Positions 57,902 through 61,458 of a stretch of 61,458 bases of DNA are shown here, one piece after another; the first letter of the stretch is position 1; each line of letters starts with the position of its first letter. The position numbers and the translations under genes are program-made. Under the pieces are notes generated by a model. It saw only the letters and a program-made list of their open reading frames with translations. It was not told the origin of the DNA and did no database searches. Source of the stretch: Paenibacillus sp. cl123 (GTDB lineage Bacteria; Bacillota; Bacilli; Paenibacillales; NBRC-103111); the NCBI RefSeq assembly GCF_900101595.1, contig NZ_FMYY01000034.1, forward strand, positions 1 to 61,458, given 5' to 3'.

Positions 57902-57961
57902 GAGTAACACCTCCAAGATTGGTAAAAGTCATTTCCGTATTTGCAGTTGGTGATCTTGGTG

Positions 57962-59038
57962 TTAGCGGACTTCGTCCGATTCGGACATCTTGTCGCGAAT
58001 CAGCTGCGCTCTTCTAATGTCTCTTTCTTCAGAAGACAGCTTTTCTCCTGCTAACTGCTGTAAAAAACCCGGCTGGGTCATCACAAGCAGCTCATTGAGC
58101 ACCTGAGAGGGCACCTTCTTAATAAAGCCAAGATCAATTCCGAGCCTCACGTCCGACAAGCGCTGGGCCGCTTCCTTCGAGTCCATAATCGCCGCATAGG
58201 ACAAAATACCGAACGACCGGCTGACCCGATCCAGAAGCTTGGCCCTGTTCTCCATCGACAGCTTGAGCCTTGCTGCCCGCTCATGCTCGATAATCTGACG
58301 AACGACACTGTGCAGATTATCGATAATTTCTTCCTCGGACTGGCCCAGCGTAATCTGATTGGATATCTGGAACAGGTTCCCCAAGGCTTCGCTGCCTTCC
58401 CCGTACAGCCCCCTCACGGCCAAGCCTACCTGCGTGATGGCCGATAAAATCCGGTTGATCTGCTGGGTAAGCACAAGCGCCGGTAAATGGATCATCACCG
58501 AAGCCCGGATGCCTGTGCCGACGTTCGTCGGACAGCTGGTCATATACCCGCGCTTCTCGTCGAAGGCATAATCCAAGTGAACCTCGAACACATCATCGAT
58601 CTGATTCGCCAAATCCCAAGCTTCCTTAATCTGAAAACCAGGGCACAAGCATTGTATTCTCAAATGATCCTCTTCATTCACCATGATGCTGATGGATTCG
58701 TTATCCGAGAGAATAACCGCTCCATTGCGCGATTCATTGGCCAGCGCCGGGCTGATCAGATGTTTCTCCACCAGCACGCGCCGCTGCAGCTCGCCCAGCT
58801 CCGACATCGGAAGCAGCGTGAAGTGGCTGATCGTCTCGAGCTCGTCATTGTCCATCAGCGAGCGGACGCGGTCCAGCACTTCCTGAGACTGCTGGTTCGA
58901 AGCCAGCATAGGGAAGGGGTAAGCTCCCACATTACGCGCTATTCGAATACGCGTACTGATCACGATATCCGAGTCGGGACCTTCCTCCTTCATCCAATCA
59001 CTTAAGGCATGCTCCGTAAAGCGTTGCACTTCCGTCAT
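57962..59038 (-). CDS. mcsB: Protein arginine kinase McsB
   Basis: A 358-residue phosphagen-kinase-like enzyme that phosphorylates arginines of proteins destined for ClpCP. Seen: ATP-binding ISTRIRIARNVGAYPFP, the acceptor-side SCPTNVGTGIRASVMIHLPA with a catalytic Cys, and a C-terminal pArg-binding region. CtsR is a main substrate. It lies between mcsA and clpC. Confidence 0.98.
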   Translation of the reverse strand: MTEVQRFTEHALSDWMKEEGPDSDIVISTRIRIARNVGAYPFPMLASNQQSQEVLDRVRSLMDNDELETISHFTLLPMSELGELQRRVLVEKHLISPALANESRNGAVILSDNESISIMVNEEDHLRIQCLCPGFQIKEAWDLANQIDDVFEVHLDYAFDEKRGYMTSCPTNVGTGIRASVMIHLPALVLTQQINRILSAITQVGLAVRGLYGEGSEALGNLFQISNQITLGQSEEEIIDNLHSVVRQIIEHERAARLKLSMENRAKLLDRVSRSFGILSYAAIMDSKEAAQRLSDVRLGIDLGFIKKVPSQVLNELLVMTQPGFLQQLAGEKLSSEERDIRRAQLIRDKMSESDEVR

Positions 59039-59067
59039 TAGGGTGCTCCTCCTTATTACCCAGCTGT

Positions 59068-59586
59068 CTAGCTTTCCGATGCCTGCTTCTCCAGCTCGCG
59101 GATCTGGTCGCGCAGCTTGGCAGCCTGCTCGAACTCTTCCTGCTCGATGCGCTCCTGCAATTCCTTCTTCAACACGTCGATCTCCCGCTTAAGCTTAATT
59201 AAACCTCCTGACCGTTTGGGAACCTTGCCCGTATGGGCGGTACTGCCATGAACTCGCTTGAATAGAGGGTCCAGCTTCTCGTTAAAATGCTTGTAGCATT
59301 CGCTGCAGCCAAACCGCCCCACCTTGCTGAACTGGCTGTAAGTAAGGCCGCAGTGATCGCAGCGCGTCGGCTGAACCTTCGCTACCGCCTGGCTTTGAGA
59401 CGTTGGCTCGAAGTCGAGCAAGCCGCTGAGCAGATTATGGATAGAGAAACCTCCGGGCGTTCCCGGAATCATCTCTCCTTTCTCCCGCGCGCAGGACTCG
59501 CAAATATGAAATTCAGTCTTCTCGCCGTTCAAAATCTTCGTGAAATGAAGTGTCGCCTGCTTCTTCCCGCATTCCTGGCAAATCAA
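59068..59586 (-). CDS. mcsA: McsB activator protein McsA
   Basis: A 172-residue protein with four CxxC pairs: MICQECGKK, CESCARE, CDHCGLTY and CSECYKHF, the zinc-finger sites, and a C-terminal UVR-type helix pair (LKKELQERIEQEEFEQAAKL). McsA activates McsB kinase and binds CtsR. Start codon TTG at 59586, 7 nt after AGGAGG. Between ctsR and mcsB. Confidence 0.96.
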   Translation of the reverse strand: MICQECGKKQATLHFTKILNGEKTEFHICESCAREKGEMIPGTPGGFSIHNLLSGLLDFEPTSQSQAVAKVQPTRCDHCGLTYSQFSKVGRFGCSECYKHFNEKLDPLFKRVHGSTAHTGKVPKRSGGLIKLKREIDVLKKELQERIEQEEFEQAAKLRDQIRELEKQASES

Positions 59587-59624
59587 TGCAGTCCCTCCTC
59601 GGCGTGATATAAGGACTATCCCTC

Positions 59625-60086
59625 TTACTTGCTAAGCAAGCATATCATCATCGCTTTCAGCATCCTTGCCCTGATCTCATCCCGCAGCGGGAGCTTCAAG
59701 GCCAGCGCCTCCCGATCCAGAGCAGCCTTCATGAGCGCCGCCTCTCTTGCGGTGATGAACCCGCCTTCCTGCAAACGGTAAATAAGCCCTTCAGATGCAT
59801 TCTGATCGATATGCGTACCGACATTCTGGAAAATATAATCAAGCACTGTGCCATGCGAATGAAGTACGATCTTCTGGATGCGTACATAACCCCCGCCGCC
59901 ACGCTTGCTTTCAACGAGATAGCCTTTTTCCAAAGTAAAACGAGTGCTGATGACATAATTAATTTGCGAAGGAACGCAATTAAATTGATCGGCCAGATCG
60001 TTGCGCTGGATTTCGATCACGCCATCGGGGCTCTGCTGCATGATTTGCTTCAGATGCTGCTCGATCATTTCTGAAACACTGCGCAT
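59625..60086 (-). CDS. ctsR: Class III stress regulator CtsR
   Basis: A 153-residue winged-helix repressor. Seen: MRSVSEMIEQHLKQIMQQSP, the DNA-binding SQINYVISTRFTLEKGYLVE and the wing SKRGGGGYVRI, whose Gly-rich tip is the thermosensor loop of CtsR. C-terminal dimer helices follow. It represses its own operon and clp genes until heat or McsB releases it. Its operator is seen directly upstream. Confidence 0.97.
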   Translation of the reverse strand: MRSVSEMIEQHLKQIMQQSPDGVIEIQRNDLADQFNCVPSQINYVISTRFTLEKGYLVESKRGGGGYVRIQKIVLHSHGTVLDYIFQNVGTHIDQNASEGLIYRLQEGGFITAREAALMKAALDREALALKLPLRDEIRARMLKAMMICLLSK

Positions 60087-60144
60087 CTGTATTCAACCTC
60101 CATACAAAGGTTAGATTAGGCATGGCTGTAAGCCATATACTGAC

Positions 60145-60161
60145 TTTGACTTTCTTTGACT
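60145..60161 (-). promoter_or_regulatory. CtsR operator of the ctsR operon
   Basis: On the minus strand AGTCAAA-GAA-AGTCAAA is an exact match to the CtsR heptad repeat RGTCAAA-NAN-RGTCAAA. It lies just downstream of the -10 and so covers the transcription start. Confidence 0.95.
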
Positions 60162-60169
60162 TTGATTTT

Positions 60170-60197
60170 ATTATAACAGATTTACAGCGGAATGCAA
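60170..60197 (-). promoter_or_regulatory. Sigma-A promoter of ctsR
   Basis: On the minus strand TTGCAT (60192-60197) and a perfect TATAAT (60170-60175) are spaced 16 nt, immediately upstream of the CtsR operator. Confidence 0.88.
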
Positions 60198-60453
60198 CAT
60201 TTCTCCAGCGTACATGAGGCGGCTTGTTTAAGAAGCATATTGCTCTACATATCCGTTAGGTATGTCTCAGTATGCGCCTTTTTGGACCAGGCTACCGGGC
60301 GCTGCGCAACCCAATTGTTGTTTGTTTTGTAAGGAGGCTGGCTGCTCTGCCGCGCCCATTATTTAGGGGATTGCCCCATACATACCAGCCCCTGGCTGTG
60401 GCATATTAACCAGGAGGTTCCCGGAAAATTTGAATTCAGGAGGATGCAGGATA

Positions 60454-61248
60454 GTGATGCAGAAGGGTTGCCGTCCGCTGCTTATTGTGGCTTTGATGAT
60501 TGCTTGCATGTTGACCGTATGGGTTCTCCCCGACTCTGTTCACGCAGACGTCTCGTATCATTTCGGCTTCAAGAAAAGCGTGAACGGTCAGGAACCCTCT
60601 ATTAACGAAGAAGGCTTTAAGCCGCTGCTGCAAAAGTACGGGGCTATTTTCACCGGAGACCCGGCTCAGAAGGAGTTATATCTGACTTTCGATAACGGAT
60701 ATGAAAACGGGTTTACCCCGCAAATTTTAGATGTGCTGAAAGACAGGCAGGTGCCGGCTATCTTTTTCGTGACCGGCCATTATGTGAAGGAACAAGGCGA
60801 GCTTTTGAAGCGGATGAAATCGGAAGGTCATTTAATCGGGAATCATTCCTGGCATCATCCCGATATGAGCCAGATCTCGGCAGAACGTATCCGCGAGGAG
60901 CTTACTAAGGTAAAAACAGAGGTCGCCGCCATCACGGGACAGCAGGAAATGCTGTATTTGCGCACGCCCAGAGGCATCTTCAATGAACGCACACTCGCTG
61001 TGAGCAAGGAGCTTGGCTATACCAATGTATTTTGGTCGGTCGCCTACAAGGACTGGGACACCAAGGACCAGAAGGGCTGGAAGTATGCCTATGACCGCGT
61101 TGTCGCTCAACTGCATCCCGGGGCTGTCCTACTGCTGCACTCGGTCTCCAAGGATAATACGGAAGCGCTGGGAGCCATCATCGACGAGGCGCGCAAACAA
61201 GGGTATGTGTTCAAGAGTTTGGATGAGATGAAAGCACGTACGCCGTGA
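60454..61248 (+). CDS. pdaA: Delta-lactam-biosynthetic N-acetylmuramic acid deacetylase PdaA
   Basis: A protein of about 264 residues with a signal peptide (about residues 5-30 ending near SVHADV) and a NodB/CE4 domain. Seen: YLTFDNGYENGFTP as motif 1 with Asn replacing the second Asp, IGNHSWHHPDMS as the His pair, LRTPRGIFNERTL and PGAVLLLHSVSKDN. PdaA with CwlD makes the muramic delta-lactam of the spore cortex. The start is GTG 60454 (AGGAGG 10 nt upstream) or ATG 60457. The spacer 60198-60453 shows AT-rich sequence and a CATATTA that could be a sigma-G -10 but without a clear -35. Confidence 0.92.
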   Translation: MMQKGCRPLLIVALMIACMLTVWVLPDSVHADVSYHFGFKKSVNGQEPSINEEGFKPLLQKYGAIFTGDPAQKELYLTFDNGYENGFTPQILDVLKDRQVPAIFFVTGHYVKEQGELLKRMKSEGHLIGNHSWHHPDMSQISAERIREELTKVKTEVAAITGQQEMLYLRTPRGIFNERTLAVSKELGYTNVFWSVAYKDWDTKDQKGWKYAYDRVVAQLHPGAVLLLHSVSKDNTEALGAIIDEARKQGYVFKSLDEMKARTP

Positions 61249-61269
61249 GTCTTGCCGTGAATAAAAAAC

Positions 61270-61303
61270 AAAAAATCCTACCACATAAATGGTAGGATTT
61301 TTT
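61270..61303. terminator. Bidirectional terminator between pdaA and 5S rRNA
   Basis: AAATCCTACCA and TGGTAGGATTT form a perfect stem with an ACATAA-type loop, flanked by A6 on one side and T6 on the other, so it can end both pdaA (plus) and the rRNA operon (minus). Confidence 0.92.
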
Positions 61304-61306
61304 CGT

Positions 61307-61423
61307 GCTTGGCGACGTTCTACTCTCCCAGGACCCTGCGGTCCAAGTACCATCGACGCTGGAAGGCTTAACGGTCGTGTTCGGGATGGGTACGCGTGGT
61401 TCCCTTCCGCCATCATCACCAAA
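61307..61423 (-). rRNA. rrf: 5S ribosomal RNA
   Basis: The minus strand reads as a 117-nt Firmicute 5S rRNA: TTTGGTGATGATGGCGGAAG at the 5' end, the loop B/C block CCCATCCCGAACACGACCG, and GGGAGAGTAGAACGTCGCCA at the 3' end. The 35 bases beyond are the 3' end of the 23S-5S spacer, including GTTTTCAAGGC. The operon enters from the right edge. Confidence 0.97.
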
Positions 61424-61458
61424 CCTGTACATCTACTCAAGGCTTGCGCCTTGAAAAC

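Noticed and set aside
60340..60420. Sigma-G promoter for pdaA (CATATTA)
   Set aside because: pdaA is sigma-G dependent in B. subtilis, but no -35 at a proper distance could be seen here.
1..61458. Mobile elements, prophage, CRISPR or defence genes
   Set aside because: No transposase, integrase, inverted terminal repeats with target duplications or regular repeat-spacer arrays were seen. The short palindromic repeats are too small and lack coding capacity to be insertion sequences.

Overview
The window is a chromosomal segment of an endospore-forming, Gram-positive Firmicute. It most resembles Paenibacillus or a close relative. The inference rests on low-to-mid GC, strong AGGAGG ribosome binding sites, GTG and TTG starts, McsB/CtsR/ClpC proteostasis, SigH, KbaA, GerD, CwlD, PdaA and PdaB, and a gene order close to the Bacillus subtilis rrn-ctsR-rpoB-str-S10-spc-alpha-cwlD-gerD-pdaB-rrn region. 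Nearly everything is on the minus strand, so the replication origin is probably beyond the right edge. The segment lies between two rRNA operons, both pointing left: the 5' end of a 16S gene is cut at the left edge, and a 5S gene ends an operon at the right edge.

Right to left, in the direction of transcription: the 5S end of one rrn operon with a convergent pdaA; the stress operon ctsR-mcsA-mcsB-clpC under a CtsR operator; radA, disA and pssA; the yacL-ispD-ispF-gltX group; a cysteine T-box and cysE-cysS-mrnC-rlmB-rae1-sigH; rpmG-secE-nusG-rplK-rplA; rplJ-rplL behind an L10-type attenuated leader; a methyltransferase; rpoB-rpoC; then the str operon (L7Ae-like protein, rpsL, rpsG, fusA, tuf).

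After a terminator come the S10, spc and alpha operons, essentially continuous from rpsJ to rpsI and including secY, adk, map, infA, rpoA and truA. A sulfate assimilation pair (cysH-sat) sits between rpsI and cwlD. The left end is a sporulation and germination block (cwlD, salA, gerD, kbaA, pdaB and a SpoIIM-family protein) followed by a small conserved-looking orphan protein and tandem promoters of the left rrn operon.

The region is a growth-rate-controlled information-processing core bracketed by spore-cortex enzymes (CwlD, PdaA, PdaB). No mobile element, CRISPR array, prophage or defence system is visible. The least explained signals are non-coding: a multi-hairpin RNA between secY and adk; a recurrent hairpin plus CTTACGAA motif, often placed just before Shine-Dalgarno sites of ribosomal protein genes; a terminator-like hairpin that overlaps a likely sporulation promoter at cwlD; and a structured leader before the orphan gene. 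Start sites were adjusted to the best ribosome binding site where the longest open frame was implausible.
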